Origin: Coemansia sp. RSA 922
Taxonomy: Eukaryota; Kickxellomycota; Kickxellomycetes; Kickxellales; Kickxellaceae
DNA: 16,083 nt
Direction: 5' to 3'
Assembly: GCA_027577415.1 (NCBI GenBank)
Contig: JANBQS010000521.1
Span: forward strand, 1-16,083
This document shows, in pieces, positions 16,075-16,083 of the stretch (positions are counted from its first letter, which is position 1; each line of letters opens with the position of its first letter). The position numbers and the translations under genes are program-made. The notes beneath the pieces are model-generated. The model was not told where the DNA came from. It saw nothing but the letters and a program-made list of their open reading frames with translations, and did no database searches.

Positions 16075-16083
16075 CTCCCGGAT

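Noticed and set aside
1..16083. Transposon, CRISPR array or prophage-like element
   Set aside because: No transposase, integrase, reverse transcriptase, terminal repeats or regularly spaced repeats were seen. The gene content is ordinary fungal.

Overview
The window looks like nuclear DNA of a compact-genome fungus. It holds a Kin1/PAR-1-type kinase, a full-length Vac14, a secreted GH15 glucoamylase and a spliceosomal intron with a perfect GTAAGT donor and a TACTAAT branch site. Only one of the seven genes is interrupted, intergenic gaps are 10 to about 610 bases, and coding DNA is clearly more GC-rich than the AT-rich spacers. The CAT/YfnA-type amino-acid transporter and the Ser/Pro/Gln-rich low-complexity proteins fit an early-diverging (non-Dikarya) fungus. 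That placement is an inference from overall character; no rRNA or other marker is present.

Layout: (1) 4-2498 (+), a two-exon gene for a 717-residue trihelix/Myb-SANT-like DNA-binding protein, with the intron (907-1247) inside the DNA-binding domain. (2) 2556-2825 (-), an 89-residue secreted Thr/Pro-rich protein ending in a KKR site followed by a 16-residue Tyr/Pro-rich peptide, a candidate Kex2-processed peptide precursor. (3) 2826-3433, a divergent promoter region with a 14-bp perfect palindrome, a 10-bp-arm inverted repeat and GATA and stress-type motifs. (4) 3434-5125 (+), a 12-TM APC/CAT-family amino-acid transporter. (5) 5222-6406 (-), a Nudix-fold protein whose catalytic glutamates are replaced. 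(6) 6407-6953, a second divergent promoter with a long purine-rich tract and an E-box cluster. (7) 6954-10538 (+), VAC14, scaffold of the PI(3,5)P2 kinase complex. (8) 10689-12146 (+), a secreted glucoamylase without a starch-binding module. (9) 12157-16074 (-), a KIN1-like Ser/Thr kinase with a large insert in the catalytic core; its stop codon is 10 bases from that of the glucoamylase.

The genes do not form one pathway. They read as ordinary fungal neighbours: transcription control, a secreted peptide, nutrient uptake, vacuolar lipid signalling, starch/glycogen hydrolysis and a polarity kinase. The most distinctive points are the small peptide precursor, the active-site-less Nudix protein paired divergently with VAC14, and the roughly 65-residue insert between the HRD and DFG motifs of the kinase.
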